23,687 nucleotides of DNA from JAZNLR01 sp045579195 (GTDB lineage Bacteria; Bacillota; Clostridia; Christensenellales; CAMQZB01), in the NCBI GenBank assembly GCA_045579195.1, contig JAZNLR010000144.1, positions 1 to 23,687 of the forward strand. The letters are read 5' to 3'. Position numbers and translations under genes: made by a program. The notes beneath the pieces are model-generated. The model searched no databases. It worked only from the letters and a program-made list of their open reading frames with translations, and was not told the origin of the DNA. Below, piece by piece: positions 13,187 to 21,147 of this stretch (the first letter of the stretch is position 1; each line of letters starts with the position of its first letter).

Positions 13187-16100
13187 TTAAGATTCTTCAG
13201 GTCTTAAGAAGAATGTCAGAAGCTGCTCGGCGGCCGTCATGCGATAATCCCGCGTGAAAACCACTTCAGGAACGGTTTTTGCGACCAACTTACAGTGTGA
13301 CGAACAGCGATCGATTGCTTCAAACAGCGCTTCGCTTTGGAAGCTTTCAACCGAGAGAATGAGCTTTGTTTCTCGTTCGTTTGAAACTACTTTCAAAACA
13401 CCGAAATTCTGCGCAAGAGCCTTGATGAGCGCAATGTTGACAAGGGTGTTGACCACGCTCGGGACCTTGCCGTACACGTCTTCCAGGCGCTCGAGAACGT
13501 CCAAAGAATCCTCCTCCGTTCGCACGGCGGCAATCTCGCGGTACGCAAGGACGCGCGCATTCGGGCTCTGGATGTACGCATCGGGAATATAGGCATCCCA
13601 CTTGACGTCCATCTCGGGTTCGGGATGCTTCGGCGTCTGCTCGCTCTCCCCGTCCACGGCTTCTTTGAGCATCTTGCAGTACATATCATATCCCACGCGC
13701 TCCATAAAGCCGTGCTGTTCGCGGCCGAGAACGTTGCCTGCTCCGCGAATCTCAAGGTCACGCATTGCAATCTTAAAACCGCTTCCGAACTCCGTGAACT
13801 CCATCACGGCGGAAAGGCGCTTATAGGCGTTTTCGGTGAGAATCTTATTCTCGGTGTATGTGAAAAAGACATGCGCCAAGCGATCTGATCTGCCAACACG
13901 ACCGCGGAGTTGATAGAGCTGAGAAAGGCCAAGGCGATCGGAATCCACAACGATCATCGTGTTTGCATTCGGAATGTCAATTCCGTTTTCCACGATGGTG
14001 GAACACACGAGAATATCCGCCTCGCCGCTGTAAAATTGCATAATGCTCTTTTCAAGGCGATCGGAATCCATCTGTCCGTGAGCAACAATGATACGAGCTT
14101 CGGGAATAATCTCTTGAACGTGCGCCGCAAAGGACTCAATGCCTACGACACGGTTATAGAGAATGAACATCTGCCCTCCTCTGGAGAGCTCACGCACCGC
14201 CGCATCATGAATTAAGCCATCGCTCAGTTCCAGAACATACGTCTGCACGGGCAAGCGCTTCTTAGGCGGCGTTTCGATCACGCTGATGTCACGAATGCCT
14301 GAAAGAGACATATGTAACGTGCGCGGAATTGGGGTTGCTGACATTGATAGAACGTCAATATCCGCCTTTAATGTCTTAATCTTCTCCTTGTGTTCAACGC
14401 CAAAACGCTGTTCTTCATCCAATATAAGAAGGCCGAGATCGGAAAAGCGCACGTCGTTGGAAAGGAGTCTGTGTGTTCCGCAGATAACGTCGATCTTTCC
14501 GGCCGCAAGTCGCTTCAATGTCTCGCGCGCCGCCGCTGCGGACTTGAATCGATTCAAGAAGTCAACTCGGATCCCAAACTTTTCAAAACGGGAAATGCAG
14601 GTGTTGAAATGCTGTTGCGAAAGTACGGTCGTGGGCGCAAGGAAGCAGACCTGTTTACCGTTCTCCACCGCCTTGAACGCAGCGCGAAGCGCGACTTCGG
14701 TCTTCCCATACCCAACGTCACCGCACAGAAGGCGATCCATCACCTTGTTGCTCTGCATATCCGCTTTGATCTCCTCGATGCTGCGGAGCTGATCTTCGGT
14801 TTCCTCAAAGGGAAAATCGCGCTCAAATTCGAGCTGGAATTCACTATCCTCCGCAAAGTGAAAGCCTTTGCTTCGCTCGCGCTTCGCATAGAGCTCGCGA
14901 AGGTCGATCGCCATCTCGCGAATGGACTTTGCAACGCGTTCCTTGATGCGGGCAAACTCTTTGCCTCCGATCTTGGAGAGCTTGGGTTGCTTTTCCGTTC
15001 CCGAAAAGCGAACGAGAAGGTCCATCTGTTCTGCAGGAACGTAAAGATTGTCTCCTCCGGCATATGCAATCAACGCGTAATCACGGGTAATTCCGCCCGT
15101 GGTCAGGCGCGTCATCCCCTTCATCTGCCCGATTCCGTGCAGTTCGTGAACGACGAAGTCCCCGATTTCGGGTGCAACGAAGGCATCTGTCTTTCTCTTC
15201 TTAGAGCGAAGGCGCTTTCGTTCGCGACGGAGAAGATCGTGCGTTCCGATGACGGCAAGCTTCTGGCTGTGCAGAATGAACCCGTGATCCAAAAACTCGG
15301 GCGTGACCAGAATCTCCTTCTTTGTTCCGTCCGAATTCGCCGCATATGCAACGCCAAGGTCAAGCTCACGAAGTTCTGCCATAATGCGGTCTGCGGAATC
15401 CGAATCCTTACCGCAGAGAACTGCGCGATATCCACCCTTGAGCCACGCGCGAAGATCGCTTGCGAGCGTTTGATAATCCAAAGAGTAGTTCGCGCACGGC
15501 GAAATTTTCAAGTTGAAGATTGCATCGGGCAAGAACCCTTCAACACGCGCGGAAAGAGCGGTCAAATTCACCTTGCCGTAAACTTCGGCGCGATTCAGAA
15601 ACTCTTCGGGCGCGATGAGCTGGCCTGCCTGCGTTTTGAGCGCGCCTCCGCGCTCCAACAAGCCCATCAACCGGGAATTATGTTCGGTGAAGGTTGCAGA
15701 AAATCCGTCCTTCACGCGCTTATATTCATCAAATAAGATGACAAAATGCGGTTCAACGTAATCAAAGACCGTTCCAACGTCCTTCAACAGCGGCAAGACG
15801 AAGGAGTTTGCCTGGGAACAGTCAACCGCGCGAACGCGTATCTCAAAATCATCCACGAGCGCCTTCATCGCAACCGCTGCATCCGCATTCAATCCGTCGG
15901 GAACGGCGTGATAAAGCGCTTCCAAAATCTCATCCTGCTCATCCTCCCCAAAGAGAACGTCTGTCGCAGGGATGACGGTCAGCCTGTCAAGCTCTCCGCA
16001 CGCCTTGAACGTTTCGGGATCAAGCTGTTTTAAGCTCTCCAGCTCATCGCCGAAGAAGTCCAGACGAATCGGCGTTTCCGCATCGATTGGAAAAACGTCC

Positions 16101-16624
16101 AGAAGGTCGCCGCGCATTGAAAACTGTCCGCGCGCCGCAACGCGGTCTTCACGAACGTACCCTGCGCGCACGAGCCCTTTTGCGATCTCACCGATGTCGT
16201 ACTCCTTGCCCTTTTCCAGCGTGACGGTCGCGCGCTCGAATTTATCTCTCGGAGGACAGAGTTGCAAAAGCGCTTCCGGGCAAGTGACAACGAATTTCGT
16301 TTCCCCGCGCACGATCTCGGAAAGCGCAGAAAGCCTGCGATAAAGGGAATCTGCAGAAATTGCGCGCGTCGCGAGAAGGACCTCTTCCTTCGGCGCGAGG
16401 TAGACTGCTTTCCCATCAGCGTACGTGTCGAGATCACGATAGACGCGCTCTGCTTCCAGCCTGTCTGCCGCAACGAAGAGAACAGGCGCAATGCCCGCAG
16501 CAACAAAACTCTTTGCTCCTTGCGGCAAGCCAAAAACCGCTGCATTTTTCTTGCAGCGGACACATTCGAGCAAGGAAGCATAGTCCCCGCCCAAGTTATT
16601 GAATTCAATCGTTCTTTTCAGCAC
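13187..16624 (-). CDS. mfd: Transcription-repair coupling factor Mfd
   Basis: Mfd is the ATP-driven translocase that removes RNA polymerase stalled at DNA lesions and recruits UvrA. The 1145-residue protein contains in order the UvrB-homology modules (about 1-400), the RNA polymerase interaction domain with VVHELHGIGQ (491-500), the helicase core with Walker A GDVGYGKT (635-642), the DEEQRFG box (736-742), the SATPIPRT motif, the VENGIDIPNANT and RGRVGRS motifs, and the C-terminal D7 autoregulatory domain. Length is normal (about 1150-1180). The start is GTG at 16624, 15 bases after the pth stop, with only a weak purine-rich AGAGAAAAG ahead of it, so it probably depends on coupling to pth. 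This pth-mfd order is typical of Firmicutes. Confidence 0.98.
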   Translation of the reverse strand: MLKRTIEFNNLGGDYASLLECVRCKKNAAVFGLPQGAKSFVAAGIAPVLFVAADRLEAERVYRDLDTYADGKAVYLAPKEEVLLATRAISADSLYRRLSALSEIVRGETKFVVTCPEALLQLCPPRDKFERATVTLEKGKEYDIGEIAKGLVRAGYVREDRVAARGQFSMRGDLLDVFPIDAETPIRLDFFGDELESLKQLDPETFKACGELDRLTVIPATDVLFGEDEQDEILEALYHAVPDGLNADAAVAMKALVDDFEIRVRAVDCSQANSFVLPLLKDVGTVFDYVEPHFVILFDEYKRVKDGFSATFTEHNSRLMGLLERGGALKTQAGQLIAPEEFLNRAEVYGKVNLTALSARVEGFLPDAIFNLKISPCANYSLDYQTLASDLRAWLKGGYRAVLCGKDSDSADRIMAELRELDLGVAYAANSDGTKKEILVTPEFLDHGFILHSQKLAVIGTHDLLRRERKRLRSKKRKTDAFVAPEIGDFVVHELHGIGQMKGMTRLTTGGITRDYALIAYAGGDNLYVPAEQMDLLVRFSGTEKQPKLSKIGGKEFARIKERVAKSIREMAIDLRELYAKRERSKGFHFAEDSEFQLEFERDFPFEETEDQLRSIEEIKADMQSNKVMDRLLCGDVGYGKTEVALRAAFKAVENGKQVCFLAPTTVLSQQHFNTCISRFEKFGIRVDFLNRFKSAAAARETLKRLAAGKIDVICGTHRLLSNDVRFSDLGLLILDEEQRFGVEHKEKIKTLKADIDVLSMSATPIPRTLHMSLSGIRDISVIETPPKKRLPVQTYVLELSDGLIHDAAVRELSRGGQMFILYNRVVGIESFAAHVQEIIPEARIIVAHGQMDSDRLEKSIMQFYSGEADILVCSTIVENGIDIPNANTMIVVDSDRLGLSQLYQLRGRVGRSDRLAHVFFTYTENKILTENAYKRLSAVMEFTEFGSGFKIAMRDLEIRGAGNVLGREQHGFMERVGYDMYCKMLKEAVDGESEQTPKHPEPEMDVKWDAYIPDAYIQSPNARVLAYREIAAVRTEEDSLDVLERLEDVYGKVPSVVNTLVNIALIKALAQNFGVLKVVSNERETKLILSVESFQSEALFEAIDRCSSHCKLVAKTVPEVVFTRDYRMTAAEQLLTFFLRPEES

Positions 16625-16639
16625 GTTCTTTTCTCTGTC

Positions 16640-17209
16640 TTATTTTCCGTTATACTTCTGCATCAACTTTTCGATGTCCATTCCGCGCGCAAAGTCACAG
16701 ACAGCCTCTGCCGCGCGCTTGATTGCCTCAAACATCAAATCCTGTTCCTCTCTCGGAATGTTTCCAAGAACGTAATCGGCGAGGTCAATGTGCTCGTCCT
16801 CCGGCTTTCCGATGCCGACACGGATGCGCGGAAAGCGCTCCGTTCCGAGCTCTGCAACGATGTTGCGCATTCCATTATGCGTTCCGCTTCCGCCTGCCGC
16901 GCGGATGCGAACCGTTCCCTTTGGGAGGTCCACATCGTCATAGACAACGAGGAAATTTTCGGTGGGGATGCGATTTTTCGAAACGAGCTGTTTTGCGCTC
17001 TCACCGGAGAGATTCATATAGGTCTGGGGTTTACAGAGCAAGAACTTTTCACCCTTTGCAAATCCTTCTGCAACCTTTGCGCGCCCTTCCGTTTTTTTGA
17101 AGCGCACATTCAGAAGCTGTGCCGCCGCCTCAACGGTCATAAAGCCGACGTTATGACGCGTCCGCTCGTACTTTTCGTCGGGATTTCCAAGTCCTGCAAT
17201 GATAATCAC
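16640..17209 (-). CDS. pth: Peptidyl-tRNA hydrolase
   Basis: Pth releases tRNA from prematurely dropped peptidyl-tRNAs and is essential for tRNA recycling. The 189-residue protein shows all catalytic and binding positions: Asn9 in GLGNP, the general base His19 in RHNVGF, Asn66 in QTYMNLSG, Asp92 in VVYDDVDLP and Asn112 in GTHNGMRN. The GTG at 17209 is preceded by AAAGGAGA, which decides the start. It has its own promoter about 130 bases upstream with two hairpins in the leader, and mfd follows after 15 bases. Identification is firm. Confidence 0.98.
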   Translation of the reverse strand: MIIIAGLGNPDEKYERTRHNVGFMTVEAAAQLLNVRFKKTEGRAKVAEGFAKGEKFLLCKPQTYMNLSGESAKQLVSKNRIPTENFLVVYDDVDLPKGTVRIRAAGGSGTHNGMRNIVAELGTERFPRIRVGIGKPEDEHIDLADYVLGNIPREEQDLMFEAIKRAAEAVCDFARGMDIEKLMQKYNGK

Positions 17210-17246
17210 GGTTCTCTCCTTTTCCTTCGCATTTCAAACGCCAAAA

Positions 17247-17292
17247 CGGGACTTTTGATAAAAAGCCCCCGTACTCTACGTTTTTCAGTACG
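17247..17292 (-). promoter_or_regulatory. Two abutting hairpins in the pth-mfd leader
   Basis: Within the roughly 120-base leader, CGTACT / AGTACG (17292-17287 with 17275-17270) forms a 6-bp stem with an 11-base loop. Directly after it GGGGCTTTT pairs with AAAAGTCCC (17269-17261 with 17256-17248) through one G-U pair, with a 4-base loop, followed by GUUUUGG. The second looks like a weak terminator or attenuator. No conserved riboswitch core was recognised. Confidence 0.4.
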
Positions 17293-17338
17293 AAAAAATC
17301 TATCGCTCACAAACCTGCAAGCACTTTTTCACGTTCAA

Positions 17339-17368
17339 ATTATACCACCGATTTCCTGCAAATTGCAA
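17339..17368 (-). promoter_or_regulatory. Promoter of pth-mfd
   Basis: On the minus strand TTGCAA (17368-17363) and TATAAT (17344-17339) are 18 bases apart, with an extended -10 (TGG before TATAAT). It lies just after the tadA stop, so pth-mfd can be transcribed separately from the walJ operon. Confidence 0.75.
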
Positions 17369-17376
17369 GCAAAAAG

Positions 17377-17832
17377 TCACCGTTTTGCACGAAAGAAATC
17401 GCTTAAAAGCGCGGCACACTCCTCTTTAAGGACGCCGCCCGTCACTTCGGGGCGGTGGTTGAAGCGCGCATCTTCAGGAAGGTTATATAAGCTTCCGCAA
17501 CAGCCAGCCTTCTGATCAAACGCACCGAAAACGACTCTGTCAAGGCGCGAATTGATAATTGCCCCTGCGCACATCGGACAGGGCTCAAGCGTGACGTACA
17601 TCGTTGCGCCGCACAGTCTCCAAAGTCCAACCTTTTTGCAGGCGCGTTCAATGCACAAGATCTCAGCGTGCGCAATGGCACTCTGCTTCTTTTCACGCAG
17701 GTTATAGGCGCGCGCAATGATCTCGCCGTCCATCACGATGACGCATCCGACGGGAACTTCATCTTGCTTTGCTGCACACTTTGCCTGTCGAATGGCGGCT
17801 TTCATATAACGTTCATCCTGCGTCAGTTTCAA
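17377..17832 (-). CDS. tadA: tRNA-specific adenosine deaminase
   Basis: TadA converts the wobble adenosine A34 to inosine in tRNA-Arg(ACG). The 151-residue protein has the zinc deaminase motifs HAE (55-57, with catalytic Glu57) and EPCPMCAGA (83-91, Cys85 and Cys88), plus VPVGCVIV and KAGCCGSLYNLP, characteristic of the tRNA rather than the free-base deaminases. The likely start is TTG at 17832 because AAAGGAG lies 10 bases before it; an internal ATG nine codons later lacks a good site. It is the last gene of the walJ-CPBP-rlmH-M14-tadA run. Confidence 0.95.
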   Translation of the reverse strand: MKLTQDERYMKAAIRQAKCAAKQDEVPVGCVIVMDGEIIARAYNLREKKQSAIAHAEILCIERACKKVGLWRLCGATMYVTLEPCPMCAGAIINSRLDRVVFGAFDQKAGCCGSLYNLPEDARFNHRPEVTGGVLKEECAALLSDFFRAKR

Positions 17833-17863
17833 AACAACTCTCCTTTTCTAGCTCGCGTTTCTT

Positions 17864-18715
17864 TCAATCCTTTTGCACGGTTCGTAAATATGCCAAAACG
17901 TCCGAAACAGTGCTCAAGTTTTTCTGCAAAATATTCGGAAGCGCACGTTTGCCAAGCGGATGGCGAAAGCTCGCGTTTCCCACTTCCACGGTGACCGAAG
18001 GAATCTTCAGCGTTTCGATGCACCAATCCTTATATCCACCTGCGCTGTCGGACGTTTCTCTGAGCGGATATCCCGTTGATTGCGCGACAACAGTGGCAAG
18101 AGCAAGATCTCGCGCTCGCCTCTTCTCATCCTGGAAAAACTCCCAATAGATCTCTTCTCCCTTCGTGTGGTAACTCACGGTGAAAATGGGGCGAATGATC
18201 TTTGTAAACTCCGCAAGGGCTCGCGATTCCGGCTGATCAAAAGGCGCTTTCCCGATGTAATCCGACGGCGCAGGAACGCGCACGTTGGAGCGTCCAGTTC
18301 CCCAGCGCGCATCAAAGTTAACGTTCAAATCAACGCACGCAGCATTCGCCTTCCAAAGAGAAAAATCCGAGCCTCCAACCTTGGAAAGCTCCCTTCTCAC
18401 CTCTGCGTCGAAGACGGAATCCAAACCGTAAAGCGCGAGCATCACGCCGTCCACGTTGATCATCGGAAAAAAGTAAATTCCAAAGTCCTTCGGCGGTTTT
18501 TCAAGCATTTTTGCCGCCTGCCGCAAGACGAGTTCTCCCGTGACGTACTCCCGGGCGTGAATTCCACCCTGCACGAGCAATTTCGGTGCTTTTGCGTTCC
18601 CAACAAAGACGTACGGGATCAAACGCCCAAGAACGGTTCTTCCAATGCTTCCGGCGGATGCCCCACGGTGAACGAGGGCCGTGATCCGCTCCAAGACGCT
18701 GTGATAATCAAACAA
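17864..18715 (-). CDS. M14-family zinc carboxypeptidase, probably a cell-wall peptide (gamma-D-glutamyl) peptidase type
   Basis: This 283-residue protein carries the M14 zinc-site residues: His53 and Glu56 in GIHAREYVT, His183 in SYHTKGEEIYW, and the catalytic Glu244 in VTVEVG. The usual NRNF segment, whose Arg binds the substrate carboxylate, reads NVNF (131-134) with Val132. There is no signal peptide or LysM domain, so the protein should be cytoplasmic. Related bacterial M14 enzymes cut gamma-D-Glu-diaminopimelate bonds in wall peptides, during recycling or sporulation; the substrate here is inferred. The TTG start is supported by GGAGG 9 bases upstream. The gap before it contains TGCATATGATGG, a 12-mer also found before the nitrilase homologue. 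Neighbours are rlmH and tadA. Confidence 0.85.
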   Translation of the reverse strand: MFDYHSVLERITALVHRGASAGSIGRTVLGRLIPYVFVGNAKAPKLLVQGGIHAREYVTGELVLRQAAKMLEKPPKDFGIYFFPMINVDGVMLALYGLDSVFDAEVRRELSKVGGSDFSLWKANAACVDLNVNFDARWGTGRSNVRVPAPSDYIGKAPFDQPESRALAEFTKIIRPIFTVSYHTKGEEIYWEFFQDEKRRARDLALATVVAQSTGYPLRETSDSAGGYKDWCIETLKIPSVTVEVGNASFRHPLGKRALPNILQKNLSTVSDVLAYLRTVQKD

Positions 18716-18769
18716 AAAAATCGCCTCCGCCCCTTTTCTGCCATCATATGCAGGCGGTGGCGACGGTGT

Positions 18770-19246
18770 TTACTTATGGTACGGCAAGCCGTTCAGGATG
18801 GAAAACGCGCGGTAAATCTGTTCGAAGAGAACGACGCGCGCAAGGCGATGCGGCAAGGTGATCTTGCCAAATGACATTCTGGCATCGCATGCTGAGAGAA
18901 CGCCTTGAGAAAGCCCGTGAGAGCTTCCGATCACGAACGTTACGGTTCCGTTCCCCTGCAAAGCAACGTCGTCAAGCTTCTTTGCAAACTCTTCACTGGA
19001 GAGTTCTTTTCCCTTGACGTCGAGCGCAATTTTATATCCTTCCAATTTCGGGAGAATGTTCTTCTCCTCTTTTTTCAAAATGGTCTCGATCTCTGATTGT
19101 GAAGGGTTTTGCACCGTCACTTCAGGAATTTCCACCGATTCAATGCGGCAAAATCGGGAAGCGCGCTTTGCGTACTCTGCGCACGCATCCACAAAAAAGC
19201 GTTCTTTTAAGTCACCGACGGCAACGATTTTCACCTTGAGGCTCAC
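18770..19246 (-). CDS. rlmH: 23S rRNA (pseudouridine(1915)-N3)-methyltransferase RlmH
   Basis: RlmH methylates pseudouridine 1915 in helix 69 of 23S rRNA in the assembled 70S ribosome. The 158-residue length matches the family (155-159). It shows KIVAVGDLKERFF near the start, the SAM-binding FVIGSSHGLS (104-113), the LPHRLARVVLFEQIYRA core and the conserved C-terminal PYHK tail. The GTG at 19246 overlaps the upstream stop as GTGA with GGGAG 10 bases before; a second GTG four codons later also fits the family start and cannot be excluded. Its closeness to walJ echoes the walJ-htrA-rlmH neighbourhood of Bacilli. Confidence 0.96.
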   Translation of the reverse strand: MSLKVKIVAVGDLKERFFVDACAEYAKRASRFCRIESVEIPEVTVQNPSQSEIETILKKEEKNILPKLEGYKIALDVKGKELSSEEFAKKLDDVALQGNGTVTFVIGSSHGLSQGVLSACDARMSFGKITLPHRLARVVLFEQIYRAFSILNGLPYHK

Positions 19247-20244
19247 AGCGCGATCACTCCCATCCCGCTCAGGAAGTTTACGACCCACATCAGAACGCAG
19301 AAGACGATGCCGATTCCGTAAAACAAAGCCGCTTGACGCTTTTCACTGCGGTAAAGATAGAGCGCAAGCTGTCCGTCCGCCTGTTCGGGGGCTTCCGCTT
19401 TCTCACACTCCATTTTGTTCGGAGCCTTCAAAAGGGCAATGATGGCGATAAGGAAGATCACAGCGCCTGCCGCGATGACGTACCACTCCATCATAAAATC
19501 GAGCGTGAAGCCATCGATGAGGAAAGTCAGATATTCCAACGTGCACACAAGGAAATTGTTCAAAAAATGCACGAGGATAGACATGGAAATGGTTCCCGTC
19601 TTCAAAACGATGAGAGAGAGAACACAGCCTAAAATAAACTGATAAACAGTCTGCTCGGGGTTCATGTGGAAGAGCGCAAACAGCGCGCCGCTCACCAAAA
19701 CGGCAAACACCTTTCCCTTTGCGGTCAAAGGCTTAAACATCACGCCTCGGAAGAGAAGCTCTTCACAGAGCGCGGGAAGAATGCACACGAAGAGAACGGA
19801 CAAAGCATACGTTCCGAGATTGTCGATCACGGGAAGAACGCCCGCCGAGATCTCATATCCCAACAGTTCCAAAAGATAGAGGAATCCGGATGCAAGCGGC
19901 GCAAGACCGAACAGCGTTCCGATCACGATTGCAAGCAAGATAAGAATGGTGTTAAGATCCACCTTCTTTGCAACGCTGAAGTACTGAATCATGTCAACGC
20001 GGCGAATCTTTGTCAAAATGCGCACGACGAAATAAAAGGAGAGTTGCGTCAGCGTAAGAAACAGGAAGATCATCGGTTCACTGCTTAAAATCTCGTCTCC
20101 CTGCTCCATCCCGATCATCACGAGGACGATGCCGATGATCAGCCCCGCAAAGAACTGCACGACATACGGCAAGACGGCAGAAAGTGCAAACGCTGCGCCT
20201 CCGTCACGGATGCTCAATTTTCCGAACTTATTTTCGTTCAACAT
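19243..20244 (-). CDS. CPBP-family intramembrane protease
   Basis: This 333-residue polytopic membrane protein has about eight hydrophobic segments and the CPBP (CAAX protease and bacteriocin-processing) motifs: EELLFR (161-166), FALFH (189-193) and HFLNN (226-230). These supply the Glu and His residues of the membrane-embedded active site. Eukaryotic relatives cleave prenylated CAAX proteins; bacterial members act in bacteriocin self-immunity, signal processing or remain unassigned. A charged loop (KMECEKAEAPEQADGQ) precedes the last membrane segment. AAAGGAG fixes the ATG. It lies between walJ and rlmH, the place held by an HtrA-type serine protease in Bacilli, so another membrane-associated protease occupies that slot. 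The substrate is unknown. Confidence 0.9.
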   Translation of the reverse strand: MLNENKFGKLSIRDGGAAFALSAVLPYVVQFFAGLIIGIVLVMIGMEQGDEILSSEPMIFLFLTLTQLSFYFVVRILTKIRRVDMIQYFSVAKKVDLNTILILLAIVIGTLFGLAPLASGFLYLLELLGYEISAGVLPVIDNLGTYALSVLFVCILPALCEELLFRGVMFKPLTAKGKVFAVLVSGALFALFHMNPEQTVYQFILGCVLSLIVLKTGTISMSILVHFLNNFLVCTLEYLTFLIDGFTLDFMMEWYVIAAGAVIFLIAIIALLKAPNKMECEKAEAPEQADGQLALYLYRSEKRQAALFYGIGIVFCVLMWVVNFLSGMGVIAL

Positions 20245-20259
20245 CTGGTCTCCTTTTCG

Positions 20260-21033
20260 TCAGAGGATGCGGCCGAAGCCGTGCCGCCCGGTGACATACA
20301 GAAAATAATCGATTCCCTCAACAAATCCCTCTTTGGAGAGTTCTTTTTTGCAGGTTTCAAACGCAAGCTCCGGAAGGTTATTCTCTTCCGAGAGGTGCGC
20401 AAGCAAGATCTCACGCGTTCCGTTCTTCACAAGATTCAAAACAGTTTTCGCGCAATCTGCGTTGGAAAGATGCCCGTGAGACGAGGAAATTCTCCGCTTG
20501 AGCTGCGGAGGGTACGGCCCGAATTTGAGCATCGTTTCATCGTAATTTGACTCCAAAACCACCATTCGTGCCCCCACGAGATGGTCCAGCGTTTCCCGCT
20601 CCATCACGCCAACATCAGTCGCAAACGCGATGCTGTCCTCCCCCTCCGAGATGACGTACCCATTGCATTCCACGTCATGCGGAACGCGAAAGGGTGTCAC
20701 AGAAAAGTCCTCCACCGAAAAGGGTACGTCGGCGCTCTTTCGGAACACCTCGTGAATGAACGAGAATTGACTCTTGAAGAACTCCCAGACGGCTGTTGGA
20801 GCGTAAACAGGCAATGCGCGCCGCCCGAACAGCGTAAACAGCCCTTTCGTGTGATCGTTGTGCGCGTGGGTCAAGAGAACGGCATGGATGTCAAGAAGAG
20901 AGAGTCCGTAAAGCGCAAGCGTCTTTTCGATCGCGCGCGCAGGGATCCCAACGTCAATGAGAAGATTCTTTTTTTCGCCCAAGACGAGCGTGCAGTTCCC
21001 GCTGCTTCCGCTCGCAATCGAAATCAACTTCAT
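20260..21033 (-). CDS. walJ: WalJ/YycJ-type metallo-beta-lactamase-fold hydrolase
   Basis: The 257-residue protein has the MBL start MKLISIASGSSGNCTLV, the metal motif THAHNDHTKG (His56, His58, Asp60, His61), a later metal His in FRVPHD and the FATDVG and SSHGHLSN segments. This matches WalJ (YycJ), linked in Firmicutes to the WalRK cell wall system and thought to be a 5'-3' nuclease affecting replication and repair. The two-component genes are not in the window. It heads the operon walJ-CPBP-rlmH-M14-tadA from a promoter that is divergent from the fumarase genes. The ATG follows AAGGAAAGAGAG. Family is firm; biochemical function is less so. Confidence 0.9.
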   Translation of the reverse strand: MKLISIASGSSGNCTLVLGEKKNLLIDVGIPARAIEKTLALYGLSLLDIHAVLLTHAHNDHTKGLFTLFGRRALPVYAPTAVWEFFKSQFSFIHEVFRKSADVPFSVEDFSVTPFRVPHDVECNGYVISEGEDSIAFATDVGVMERETLDHLVGARMVVLESNYDETMLKFGPYPPQLKRRISSSHGHLSNADCAKTVLNLVKNGTREILLAHLSEENNLPELAFETCKKELSKEGFVEGIDYFLYVTGRHGFGRIL

Positions 21034-21060
21034 ATGCTCTCTTTCCTTCCTTTCCTAAAC

Positions 21061-21089
21061 ATTATACAAAATCCACTTTGAATTTGCAA
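21061..21089 (-). promoter_or_regulatory. Promoter of the walJ operon
   Basis: On the minus strand TTGCAA (21089-21084) and TATAAT (21066-21061) are 17 bases apart. Its -35 lies inside the spacer of the divergent fumarase promoter, so the two promoters overlap and probably interfere with each other. Confidence 0.8.
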
Positions 21090-21106
21090 ATGCTTTGTGA
21101 TATAAT
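21078..21106 (+). promoter_or_regulatory. Promoter of the fumarase operon
   Basis: TTGAAT (21078-21083) and TATAAT (21101-21106) are separated by 17 bases. The -10 is the core of a perfect 21-bp palindrome, which makes repression by a bound dimer likely. Confidence 0.8.
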
Positions 21107-21114
21107 ATCACAAA
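21094..21114. promoter_or_regulatory. Perfect 21-bp palindromic operator candidate over the fumarase -10
   Basis: The half-sites TTTGTGATAT and ATATCACAAA flank a single central A without any mismatch. A dimeric repressor here would block the fumarase promoter and lie just upstream of the walJ -35. The arms TTGTGA/TCACAA resemble Rex (redox) and CRP/FNR-type sites, but the inner spacing is seven bases rather than six, so the binder is not assigned. Confidence 0.7.
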
Positions 21115-21147
21115 CGATAAAAACAACAAAAAGGAGTTTAACGTTTC

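Noticed and set aside
14390..15736. 448-codon open frame antisense to mfd
   Set aside because: It lies entirely within mfd, which is intact and fully recognisable; no start signals are seen.
21094..21114. A canonical Rex or CRP site
   Set aside because: The arms match but the internal spacing is seven bases, not six, so the site is reported as an unassigned operator only.
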